The position numbers were made by a program, and so were the translations under genes. From assembly GCF_027886425.1 (NCBI RefSeq), contig NZ_CP115671.1, forward strand, positions 62,001-126,000: a DNA stretch of 64,000 nucleotides. Reading direction: 5' to 3'. The notes beneath the pieces were generated by a model. It did not search any database. It was not told where the DNA came from and was given only the letters and a program-made list of their open reading frames with translations. This stretch comes from Brevundimonas vesicularis (GTDB lineage Bacteria; Pseudomonadota; Alphaproteobacteria; Caulobacterales; Caulobacteraceae). Shown in pieces: positions 35,548 through 42,917 of the stretch (within the stretch, counting starts at the first letter, position 1; the number at the start of each line of letters is the position of its first letter).

Positions 35548-36158
35548 GCCGGCTCCACCAGCTTCAACTTTGGCTTCTTGATCTTTGCGGGCTTGGCCGG
35601 ACGGTCAGCCTTCTTGGCGGCTTTTTCGGCCTTGCGCGCTTCCTTCTCGACCGCCTTCAGCGCCTTCTTGGCGGCCTTGGCCTCAGCCTTTGCGGCGTCA
35701 GGGGCGGCGTCGGCGGCGGCGGCCAGATCGGCCAGCTGATTGAGGAAGGTCTCGCGCTGCCCCTTGGGCAGCAGGGCCATGATCCGCTTGTCGGCGGCCT
35801 CGACCAGCGGCCGCGCGGCCTCCAGACGGGCGGCGCCCTCAGCCGACAGACGCACCGCCTTGGCGCGCGCGTCCAGAGTCGAGCGTTCCCGCTCCAGCAA
35901 GCCCTTGGTCGTCATGCGCGTGACCAGATCGGCCAGTGTCGAGCGGTCGATGCCGGTCATGCGGACCAGTTCGGTCTGGGTCAGGCCGGCCTTGAGCGAC
36001 ACCGCCTCCAGCACCGCGAACTGGCGCTGGGTCAGGCCGTCGGCGCCGGTCTCCTCGGCATAGATGTCGAGCGCCAGCTGCAAGGCGCGGTGCATCAGGT
36101 GGCTGGGCGAGGTGGCCAGGGGCCCGACCTTCCTCGCCGCTTTTCCCGCCTTCACCAT
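35544..36158 (-). CDS. MarR-family regulator with histone-H1-like Lys/Ala tail
   Basis: A 204-residue protein. The MarR winged helix covers about residues 20-140 (TQRQFAVLEAVSLKAGLTQT, VRMTGIDRSTLADLVTRM). The last 55 residues are an unbroken Lys/Ala/Pro-rich tail (AKAEAKAAKKALKAVEKEA and further), like the H1-type tails that bind DNA without sequence preference. The start at 36158 (MVKAGKAARK) is chosen; the frame is open further upstream. Its stop overlaps that of the phasin-like gene. The tail is odd for MarR proteins. Confidence 0.85.
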   Translation of the reverse strand: MVKAGKAARKVGPLATSPSHLMHRALQLALDIYAEETGADGLTQRQFAVLEAVSLKAGLTQTELVRMTGIDRSTLADLVTRMTTKGLLERERSTLDARAKAVRLSAEGAARLEAARPLVEAADKRIMALLPKGQRETFLNQLADLAAAADAAPDAAKAEAKAAKKALKAVEKEARKAEKAAKKADRPAKPAKIKKPKLKLVEPA

Positions 36159-36256
36159 CGCGCCGCTCCCCTGAAGTTTCGTCCGAACACGTATCAGCTC
36201 TGCTTTACGATTTGACGGGGAAAGCGCGTCGGTTCCGTGACAGTTCCGCTTGCGGC

Positions 36257-36877
36257 CTAGAGCCCCGTGTCGGGCGAGACGGGGGCCGGCTCGTCGTCCT
36301 TGATCAGGTGCTTCATGATGAAGAAGACCTGCCAGACGCCGAACACGGCCGAGGCGATCCACAGGCCGCCGCGGAAGGCGACCCAAGTGTCATCGGACTG
36401 GGTGCGCCAGACGATCTCGTTGACGATGCAGACGGCCGCGAAATACAGGCCGTAACGCAGGGTCAACCCGCGCCAGCCTGCGTCGGTGATGCGGATCGCC
36501 TCGCCCAGCAGATATTTGAACGGATAGCGGTTCAGCGGCAGCGACCCCAGCAGCACGACCGCCAGCAGGCCGTTCTGGATCGACAGCTTGATCTTCAACA
36601 GGTTCGGATCGTGGAAGACGATGGTCAGCACGCCAAAGATCAGGGCGAAGCCGCCGGTCAGCAGCGGCAGGGGCGCCAGACGACGCTCGACCACATAGCC
36701 GACGATCAGGGCGATCAGCGAGGCGCCGACCAGGACCCACGTCGCCTGAACTAAGGCTTCCTGCCCGTCCAGACCGCGCGCGAACCGGTTGATCGCATAG
36801 GCGGCCATGAAGGCCACGAGGGCGCCGAAATCGACGGCCTGGCGGATGTTGGAAGCCTTTTTCGGCGTCTCGGTCAT
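36257..36877 (-). CDS. Inner-membrane septation protein A (YciB/IspZ)
   Basis: A 206-residue protein with five or six membrane helices. AVDFGALVAFMAAYAINRF near the N-terminus, the VFHDPNLLKIKLSIQNGLLA region and NEIVWRTQSDDTWVAFR near the C-terminus are diagnostic of the YciB/IspZ family, which is linked to cell-envelope and division integrity. It starts one base downstream of the ftsY stop and is probably in its operon. Confidence 0.93.
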   Translation of the reverse strand: MTETPKKASNIRQAVDFGALVAFMAAYAINRFARGLDGQEALVQATWVLVGASLIALIVGYVVERRLAPLPLLTGGFALIFGVLTIVFHDPNLLKIKLSIQNGLLAVVLLGSLPLNRYPFKYLLGEAIRITDAGWRGLTLRYGLYFAAVCIVNEIVWRTQSDDTWVAFRGGLWIASAVFGVWQVFFIMKHLIKDDEPAPVSPDTGL

Positions 36878-36878
36878 G

Positions 36879-37814
36879 TCAGTCTTCCAGTCCCACCAGC
36901 GAGCGAGAGAAGGCGCGGGCGTCGAACGGTTGCAGGTCCTCGACCCCTTCGCCGACGCCGATCAGCATCAGGGGGGCGTCGGACGCCTGGGCCACCGGCA
37001 CCAGCACGCCGCCGCGCGCGGTGCCGTCCAGCTTGGTCATGACCACGCCGGTGACGAAGGCGGTGCGGCCGAAGATCTGTTCCTGGGCCAGGGCGTTGCG
37101 GCCGACGGTGGCGTCGAGCACCAGCAGGGTGTCGTGCGGCGCCTCGGGATCGACCTTCTTCAGCACGCGGACGATCTTGAGCAGTTCGTCCATCAGGGCG
37201 GACTTGTTCTGAAGCCGGCCGGCGGTGTCGATCAGGACGACGTCGTAGCCTTCGGCCCGCGCCTTGGTATAGGCGTCGAAGGCCAGGCCCGCGGCATCGG
37301 CGCCGTCGCGACGGCTTTCGAAATCGGCGCCGGCGCGCTCGGCCCAGACCTTCAGCTGTTCGCGCGCGGCGGCGCGGAAGGTGTCGCCGGCGACGATCAT
37401 CACCTTGGCGCCCTTGCCCGTCAGATCGGCGGCGATCTTGCCCAGGGTCGTGGTCTTGCCCGAGCCGTTCACCCCGACGAACAGAACGACATAGGGTTTG
37501 GGGCCGGACAGGGGGTCGAAGGTCGCCTGGCGCGGCGACAGTTCGGCGGCGACCGCCTCGGCCAGGGCCTCCTTGACCTCGCGCTCGGGCGCGTCCTTGC
37601 CGAACTTCAGCCCGCGAAAGCGTTCGACGATCCGGGCCGAGGCGGCAGGGCCGAGATCGCTCTCCAGAAGATGCTCTTCCAGCTGCTCCAGAGACGCCTC
37701 GGACAGAGGCTCCTTGACGAAGGTGGCGACGACCTGATCGGTCATCTGTTTGGAGGAGCGCGAGAGCCCAGCGGACAGGCGCTGGAACCAGCCCTTTTTC
37801 GGCGTGTCGTTCAT
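36879..37814 (-). CDS. ftsY: Signal recognition particle receptor FtsY
   Basis: A 311-residue SRP GTPase. The N domain (about 20-100) is followed by the G domain: G1 GVNGSGKTTTLGKIA, G3 DTAGRLQNKSALMDEL, G4 TKLDGTARGG, and the closing GVGEGVEDLQPFD. The long acidic A domain of E. coli FtsY is absent, leaving a short N-terminus with amphipathic character, as in many alphaproteobacteria. It accepts ribosome-SRP complexes at the membrane. Ffh (56.6 kb) and SRP RNA (11.6 kb) are in the same window. Confidence 0.97.
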   Translation of the reverse strand: MNDTPKKGWFQRLSAGLSRSSKQMTDQVVATFVKEPLSEASLEQLEEHLLESDLGPAASARIVERFRGLKFGKDAPEREVKEALAEAVAAELSPRQATFDPLSGPKPYVVLFVGVNGSGKTTTLGKIAADLTGKGAKVMIVAGDTFRAAAREQLKVWAERAGADFESRRDGADAAGLAFDAYTKARAEGYDVVLIDTAGRLQNKSALMDELLKIVRVLKKVDPEAPHDTLLVLDATVGRNALAQEQIFGRTAFVTGVVMTKLDGTARGGVLVPVAQASDAPLMLIGVGEGVEDLQPFDARAFSRSLVGLED

Positions 37815-38168
37815 GCAGTGGCTTTAGCGGGGGCGAAGGCCAACGTCATCCGCATTCGCGAAGGTCGTCCGCGACGTTTCAGACGGTCGGCGACAAAAAC
37901 ACCGTCTAATTCGTCTAATTGATCTGAAATCGAAACCTCACTGTTAGCGTGAGTGCGAAGGCGAGGATTATAGGCCCGCGCAAAATCGACGATGGCAGAA
38001 GGCCGCGAGAAATCGGCAAACCGTTGAAAGCGCAAGGGTTGGAGCCGCCAGTTTGGATGGCTGTCGATCATTTTCTTCCGTCATCCTGTGCAAGCCTCTG
38101 GCGGCGCAGACGGCAGCGGCGAAGATCATCGAGCGGCGCTTGCGCTTGTGGAGCCGATCAACAAAGAA
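37815..38168. other. Unassigned intergenic region between ftsY and the ParD-like gene
   Basis: No convincing gene is seen. It holds an exact 9-base tandem repeat CGTCTAATT (37903-37911 and 37912-37920) and an inverted pair AGACGG (37881-37886) with CCGTCT (37902-37907), together lying 67-106 bases before the ftsY start. The region is less GC-rich than the genes around it. It should contain the divergent promoters of ftsY and the ParD-like gene. Confidence 0.6.
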
Positions 38169-38183
38169 TATGCGCTGCGCATA
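38169..38183. promoter_or_regulatory. Perfect palindromic operator upstream of the ParD-like gene
   Basis: TATGCGC-T-GCGCATA is a perfect 15-base palindrome 24 bases before the ParD-like start; CATATAGAG, close to a -10 box, follows at about 38189. Antitoxins of the ribbon-helix-helix class commonly repress their own promoters through such sites. Confidence 0.6.
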
Positions 38184-38207
38184 CGTTTCATATAGAGCGA
38201 GAGTATC

Positions 38208-38420
38208 ATGGGCATCGTCAATATCGAGGACGAACTGCACGAGCAGCTGCGGCGCGCTGCGAAGGCGTCCTATCGGTCGATTAACGCTCAGGCGGCGTTC
38301 TGGATCAGGATCGGCATGTTGTGTGAGATGCATCCCGGCGTGACGTTCCAGGAACTGGTGGCGCGCGAGTTGCGGGCGGCGGGCGTCGATGCGTCCGTGC
38401 CGACGGGCGCCGCCGCATGA
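38208..38420 (+). CDS. ParD-like antitoxin-family protein
   Basis: A 70-residue protein starting MGIVNIEDELHEQLRRAAKA, with the ribbon-helix-helix-like beginning and INAQAAFWIRIGMLCEM, characteristic of the ParD-like family (PF11903). No classical toxin follows; the next gene, map, begins in its stop codon (ATGA, 38417-38420). Such ParD-like/map pairs appear in other proteobacteria as far as I know, but their function is not established. A palindrome just upstream fits self-repression. Confidence 0.82.
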   Translation: MGIVNIEDELHEQLRRAAKASYRSINAQAAFWIRIGMLCEMHPGVTFQELVARELRAAGVDASVPTGAAA

Positions 38421-39184
38421 TCAAGACGCCGGCCGAGATTGCGCTGATGGCCGAGGCGGGGCGACTGCTGGCCTCGGTCTTCACCCATCTGAATGCGATG
38501 ACCCTGGAGGGGTTGAGCACGCTGGAAATCGACCGGCGGGTCGAAGCCTTCATCGTCGACGAACTGGAGGCGCGGCCGGCCAGCAAGGGTCAGTATGGCT
38601 ATGGCTTTGTATTGAACAGCTCGATCAACCAAGTCGTCTGCCACGGCGTGCCCTCGGCGAACGACATCCTGAAGAGTGGCGACATCGTCAATCTGGACAT
38701 CACGCTGGAGAAGGACGGCTTCATCGCCGATTCCTCCAAGACCTATCTTATCGGATCGGTGGGACCGCAGGCCCGGCGGCTGGTGCGCACCACATATGAA
38801 ACCCTGTGGAAGGGCATTCAGGCCGTGCGCCCCGGCGCGAAACTGGGCGACATCGGTTTCGCCATCGAAAAACACGCCAAGCAGGCCGGCTATTCGGTGG
38901 TGCGCGACTATTGCGGGCACGGCATCGGGCGCGAGATGCATGAAGAGCCGCAGGTGCTGCATTTCGGCAAGGCCGGGACCGGCGCGACCCTGCGCGAAGG
39001 CATGACCTTCACCATCGAACCGATGCTGAACCAGGGCGTGCGCACGGTCCTGACCGAGGACGACGGCTGGACCGTGGTCACCTCCGACGGAAAACTGTCG
39101 GCCCAGTTCGAACATACGGTCGCTGTGACAAAGGACGGTGTGCGGGTCCTGACCCTGAGGCCGGACGAGAAGCGGGACGCATAG
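38417..39184 (+). CDS. map: Type I methionine aminopeptidase
   Basis: A 255-residue metalloenzyme removing N-terminal Met from new proteins. The pita-bread fold ligands are visible: VCHGVPS (His), VNLDITLEKDGFIADSSKTY (two Asp), CGHGIGREMHEEPQV (His), GMTFTIEPML (Glu) and the late Glu in AQFEHTVAVT. There is no N-terminal zinc-finger extension. Translation is coupled to the ParD-like gene by a four-base overlap, which is unusual for a housekeeping enzyme and suggests a dedicated or regulated Map; whether it is the only copy in the genome cannot be seen. Confidence 0.95.
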   Translation: MIKTPAEIALMAEAGRLLASVFTHLNAMTLEGLSTLEIDRRVEAFIVDELEARPASKGQYGYGFVLNSSINQVVCHGVPSANDILKSGDIVNLDITLEKDGFIADSSKTYLIGSVGPQARRLVRTTYETLWKGIQAVRPGAKLGDIGFAIEKHAKQAGYSVVRDYCGHGIGREMHEEPQVLHFGKAGTGATLREGMTFTIEPMLNQGVRTVLTEDDGWTVVTSDGKLSAQFEHTVAVTKDGVRVLTLRPDEKRDA

Positions 39185-39272
39185 GCGCGCGAAGGAGAGT
39201 TTCCGTCCCTTCATCATTCGCGCCTATATGAAGGCCGACGACCGGCGCGGGCCGGGTGATGCGGACGATCCG

Positions 39273-41312
39273 ATGGCTGATGTTCTGTTCCATTCTCCCA
39301 AGACCCACGGTTTCGTGCGCGTGGCGGCGGCGACGCCGGTCAGCCACGTGGGCGACCCCAGGGCGAACGGGCAAGAGCACGTCGCGCTGATCCGTCAGGC
39401 GGGCGAGCAGGGCGTGGACCTGATGGTGTTCCCCGAGCTGTCGCTTTCGGCCTACGCCATCGACGATCTGCATATGCAGGCGGCGCTGCTGGACGAGGTC
39501 GAGCGGCAGATCGCCGTGGTGGCGGAGGCGACGGCCGAGGCGGATGTCGTGGCGGTGGTCGGGGCGCCGATCCGCAACGGCGACGCGCTGTACAACTGCG
39601 CCGTAGTGATTGGGGCCGGCGAGGTTCTGGGCGTCGTGCCCAAGACCTATCTGCCCAACTACCGGGAGTATTACGAGAAACGCTGGTTCGCGCCGGCGAC
39701 GGCGCGCGCCGAGGACGTGATCGCGCTGAACGGCGAAACGGTGGACTTCGCGCCGGGTCTGTTGTTCGAAGCGGTCAATCGGCCGGGCTTCGTCTTCTCG
39801 GTCGAGATCTGCGAGGACTATTGGGCGCCGCTGCCGCCCTCGACGCGGGCCGCATTGGCGGGCGCGCGGATCCTGCTGAACCTGTCGGCGTCCAACATCG
39901 TCATCGGCAAGGCGGACGAGCGGGCGATGCTGAGCGCCAGCCATTCGGCGCGAACGCTGTCGGCCTATGTCTTCGCCGCCTCTGGCTGGGGCGAGAGCAC
40001 CACTGACCTGGCCTGGGACGGGCAGGCGACGATCCACGAACTGGGGTCCAAACTGGCCGAGGGCGAGCGGTTCGCCTTGGACAGCCACCTGACGATCGCC
40101 GACGTGGACGTGGACCGGATCGGGCTGGATCGTCTGCGCAACGGCACCTTCGCCGAATGTGCGAGAAACGAAGGCGAGCCGGCGACGGTCGTGCCCTTCA
40201 TGGCGCGCGAGGATCATGAGGCCAGCGAGCTGATCCGGCCGCTGGACCGGTTCCCCTTCGTGCCGGACGACGCCGGGCGGCTGGATCAGGACTGCTATGA
40301 GGCGTTCAATATCCAGGTTCAGGGGCTGATGCGCCGGATGACCGCGACAGGCGCCAGGTCGCTGGTGATCGGCGTGTCCGGCGGGCTGGACTCGACCCAG
40401 GCCCTGCTGGTCGCGTGCCGCGCCTTCGACCGGCTGGATCTACCGCGGACCAGTATTCTGGGCTTCACCATGCCGGGGTTCGCCACCTCGGACGGGACCA
40501 AGTCCAACGCCTGGGCGCTGATGACCGCGTTGGGCGTCACGGGCGCAGAGATCGACATCCGCCCCGCCGCCGAACAGATGTTCAAGGACATCGGCCACCC
40601 CTATGCCGAGGGTCAGCCGGTGCACGACATCACCTTCGAGAACGTGCAGGCGGGTCTGAGGACTGACTATCTGTTCCGGCTGGCGAACCAGCACAGGGCC
40701 TTCGTCCTGGGGACCGGGGATCTGTCGGAACTGGCGCTGGGTTGGGCCACATACGGCGTCGGCGACCATATGAGCCACTACAACGTCAACGGCGGGGTGG
40801 CGAAGACGTTGATCCGTCACCTGATCCGCTGGGTGGCGGCGGGCGACCTGATCGGCGCGGGCGCGCGTGACACGCTGCACGCCATTCTGAACACCGAGAT
40901 TTCGCCCGAGCTGGTGCCGGCCAAGGATGGGGTGATCCAGTCGACGGAAGGCACCGTCGGCCCCTATGCGCTGAACGACTTCTTCCTGTTCTACATCAGC
41001 CGGTTCGGGATGGCGCCGTCCAAGGTCGCCTTCCTGGCGCACCAGGCCTGGGGCGATGCGGGCGCAGGGCATTGGCCAGCAAATACGCCGGACGACGAAA
41101 AGGTCGAATACGACCTAGCGACGATCAAGGGCTGGCTGCGGAAGTTCCTGATCCGCTTCTTCCAGACCGCCCAGTTCAAGCGCTCGGCCCTGCCGAACGG
41201 TCCAAAGGTGGTCACCGGCGGATCGCTGTCGCCGCGCGGCGACTGGCGCGCGCCGTCGGACGGCACTGCGCGGGTGTGGCTGGACGAGCTGAACGCAAAC
41301 GTGCCGGACTGA
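39273..41312 (+). CDS. nadE: Glutamine-dependent NAD+ synthetase
   Basis: A two-domain enzyme of 679 residues from ATG 39273; an upstream ATG at 39228 would add 15. The N-terminal nitrilase-type glutaminase has the Glu/Lys/Cys triad in VFPELSLSAY, KTYLPNYREYYEKRWF and EICEDYW. The C-terminal synthetase has the PP-loop GVSGGLDSTQALL. It converts nicotinic acid adenine dinucleotide to NAD+ with ammonia channelled between the domains. Length fits the long bacterial form. A stand-alone gene after map. Confidence 0.95.
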   Translation: MADVLFHSPKTHGFVRVAAATPVSHVGDPRANGQEHVALIRQAGEQGVDLMVFPELSLSAYAIDDLHMQAALLDEVERQIAVVAEATAEADVVAVVGAPIRNGDALYNCAVVIGAGEVLGVVPKTYLPNYREYYEKRWFAPATARAEDVIALNGETVDFAPGLLFEAVNRPGFVFSVEICEDYWAPLPPSTRAALAGARILLNLSASNIVIGKADERAMLSASHSARTLSAYVFAASGWGESTTDLAWDGQATIHELGSKLAEGERFALDSHLTIADVDVDRIGLDRLRNGTFAECARNEGEPATVVPFMAREDHEASELIRPLDRFPFVPDDAGRLDQDCYEAFNIQVQGLMRRMTATGARSLVIGVSGGLDSTQALLVACRAFDRLDLPRTSILGFTMPGFATSDGTKSNAWALMTALGVTGAEIDIRPAAEQMFKDIGHPYAEGQPVHDITFENVQAGLRTDYLFRLANQHRAFVLGTGDLSELALGWATYGVGDHMSHYNVNGGVAKTLIRHLIRWVAAGDLIGAGARDTLHAILNTEISPELVPAKDGVIQSTEGTVGPYALNDFFLFYISRFGMAPSKVAFLAHQAWGDAGAGHWPANTPDDEKVEYDLATIKGWLRKFLIRFFQTAQFKRSALPNGPKVVTGGSLSPRGDWRAPSDGTARVWLDELNANVPD

Positions 41313-41315
41313 CCG

Positions 41316-41448
41316 TCTCCTCCCCGCTTTGCGGGGAGGAGCTCGAAGCGTAGCGGAGAGACGGAGGGGCTCTTGGCTGTGTGGGTAGAAGAACCCCTCC
41401 ACCACTTCGTGGTCCCCCTCCCCATTGCATGGGGAGGAGACGCGGCAC
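41316..41448. repeat. Composite palindromic repeat element
   Basis: Three hairpins in a row: CTCCTCCCCGC/GCGGGGAGGAG (41317-41342), GGAGGGGCTCTT with AAGAACCCCTCC (about 41364-41402), and CTCCCCAT-TGC-ATGGGGAG (about 41418-41437). The outer arms match the repeat at 24538-24565. There is no open frame. It resembles small dispersed palindromic elements (REP/BIME-like) and occupies the whole nadE-phnA gap. Confidence 0.75.
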
Positions 41449-41461
41449 TAGAAGCTTGGCC

Positions 41462-41686
41462 ATGACCGACGACGTGACCAAAGATTCCAACGGCAACATC
41501 CTGGCTGACGGCGACAGCGTGACCCTGATCAAGGATCTGAAGGTCAAGGGCTCGGGCGGGGTGACGCTGAAGCGCGGGACCCTGGTCAAGAACATCCGCC
41601 TGACCGGCGACACGGACGAGATCGAGGCCAACGTCGAGAAGGTGCGCGGCCTGGTCCTGCGCACCGAGTTCGTGAAGAAGGCATAA
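41462..41686 (+). CDS. PhnA/YjdM-like protein lacking the zinc ribbon
   Basis: A 74-residue protein equal to the C-terminal PhnA domain (PF03831): VTKDSNGNILADGDSVTLIK, DLKVKGSGGVTLKRGT and TDEIEANVEKVRGLVLRTEFVKK. The N-terminal zinc-ribbon of E. coli YjdM is missing. The family is misnamed alkylphosphonate utilisation protein; its role is not phosphonoacetate hydrolysis in most bacteria. Short forms like this are common in alphaproteobacteria. Confidence 0.88.
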   Translation: MTDDVTKDSNGNILADGDSVTLIKDLKVKGSGGVTLKRGTLVKNIRLTGDTDEIEANVEKVRGLVLRTEFVKKA

Positions 41687-41713
41687 GCCCCCTTTTCATC
41701 GGCCCCCTTTTCA
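41687..41713. repeat. 12-base direct repeat before the cobW-like gene
   Basis: GCCCCCTTTTCA occurs at 41687-41698 and again at 41702-41713 in the short gap between the phnA-like and CobW-like genes. It starts 31 bases before the CobW start. It may be slippage or a paired regulator site; nothing decides. Confidence 0.5.
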
Positions 41714-41743
41714 AGCGCCGGTGCAGCCGCCATCTAGCGGCCT

Positions 41744-42859
41744 ATGACCGACACCCTCGCCGCCCCCGCCTCGACCGCTGCAACAAACGGCAAGATCCCC
41801 GTCACCGTCCTGACCGGCTATCTCGGCGCGGGCAAGACGACGCTGCTGAACCGGATCCTGACCGAGGATCACGGCAAGCGCTACGCCGTCATCGTCAACG
41901 AGTTCGGCGAGATCGGCATCGACAACGACCTGGTGGTCGGCGCCGACGAGGACGTGTTCGAGATGAACAACGGCTGCGTCTGCTGCACGGTGCGGGGCGA
42001 CCTGATCCGCGTGGTCGCCGGCCTGATGAAGCGGCAGCGTCCCGGCAAGCCGGCCTTCGACGCCATCATCGTGGAGACGACGGGCCTGGCCGACCCCGGT
42101 CCGGTGGCCCAGACCTTCTTCGTGGACGAGGACGTCAAAGCCAAGACCCAACTGGACAGCGTCACCACCCTGGTCGACGCCAAACATGTGATGGCGCGGC
42201 TGGACGACTCCAAGGAGGCCCGCGAACAGGTGGCCTTCGCCGACCGCATCATCCTGAACAAGGTCGATCTGGCCACGCGGGAGGAGTTGGACGCTATCGA
42301 GGCCCGGCTGCGGGCGCTGAACCCGCTGGCGCCCATCGTGCGGGCCGAGCGGTCGAACGTGCCGCTCGATCAGGTGCTGGGCTTGGGCGCCTTCGACCTG
42401 GAGCGCATTCTCGAGGTCAGGCCGGACTTCGTGAACCCGCCGCACGGCGCGGACGGCCATGTGCATGACGAGCACTGCGGGCACGACCACCATCATCATG
42501 ACCATGATCACCACAACCATGCGCATGATCACGGCCACGGTGCGCGCGGTCACGCCCACCAGGACGACATCAAGGGCATCTCCCTGTCACTGGACCGGCC
42601 GCTGGACGGGACCAAGTTCACCGCCTGGCTGGACCGGTTGCTGGGCGAGCAGGGTCAGAACATCCTGCGCGCCAAGGGCATCATCGACGTGAAGGGCGAA
42701 AACCGCCGTCTGGTCTTCCAGGCCGTGCACATGATCCTTGAGGGCGACCTGCAACGCGAATGGGGCGCCGCCGAACGCCGCTGGAGCCGCGCCGTGTTCA
42801 TCGGCCGCGATCTGGACGAAGCCGCGCTGAAGGCCGGCTTTGAGGCCTGCGCCGCCTGA
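41744..42859 (+). CDS. CobW/COG0523 GTP-binding zinc metallochaperone
   Basis: A 371-residue GTPase: Walker A GYLGAGKT at 25-32, the metal-binding CxCC in NNGCVCCTVRGDL, IIVETTGLADP as switch II, and NKVDL for guanine. A His-rich stretch (about residues 238-280) contains over fifteen His and Asp in HDHHHHDHDHHNHAHDHGHG. The C-terminal CobW_C domain follows. COG0523 members deliver zinc or cobalt; the extreme His segment points to zinc. No Zur box could be identified by eye. Confidence 0.92.
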   Translation: MTDTLAAPASTAATNGKIPVTVLTGYLGAGKTTLLNRILTEDHGKRYAVIVNEFGEIGIDNDLVVGADEDVFEMNNGCVCCTVRGDLIRVVAGLMKRQRPGKPAFDAIIVETTGLADPGPVAQTFFVDEDVKAKTQLDSVTTLVDAKHVMARLDDSKEAREQVAFADRIILNKVDLATREELDAIEARLRALNPLAPIVRAERSNVPLDQVLGLGAFDLERILEVRPDFVNPPHGADGHVHDEHCGHDHHHHDHDHHNHAHDHGHGARGHAHQDDIKGISLSLDRPLDGTKFTAWLDRLLGEQGQNILRAKGIIDVKGENRRLVFQAVHMILEGDLQREWGAAERRWSRAVFIGRDLDEAALKAGFEACAA

Positions 42860-42881
42860 TCTCAAACGTGGACTGACAGAC

Positions 42882-42915
42882 AAAAGGCCGGCGGAGCGAT
42901 CCCCCGGCCTTTTTT
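42882..42915. terminator. Bidirectional terminator between the CobW and DHS-like genes
   Basis: Stem AAAAGGCCGG/CCGGCCTTTTTT with a 12-base loop. A runs on the left and T runs on the right let it act for both converging genes. Confidence 0.9.
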
Positions 42916-42917
42916 GA

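Noticed and set aside
36200..36240. Two GGAAC words upstream of the H1-tailed MarR gene as EcfG promoters
   Set aside because: Neither has CGTT at 16 or 17 bases; only CG-containing near misses occur.
37811..38071. 86-codon minus-strand frame upstream of ftsY
   Set aside because: It overlaps the ftsY start, has no recognisable ribosome-binding site and no domain-like composition; more likely promoter region.
41316..41448. CRISPR array
   Set aside because: Repeats are palindromes of different lengths without regular spacers, and there are no cas genes.
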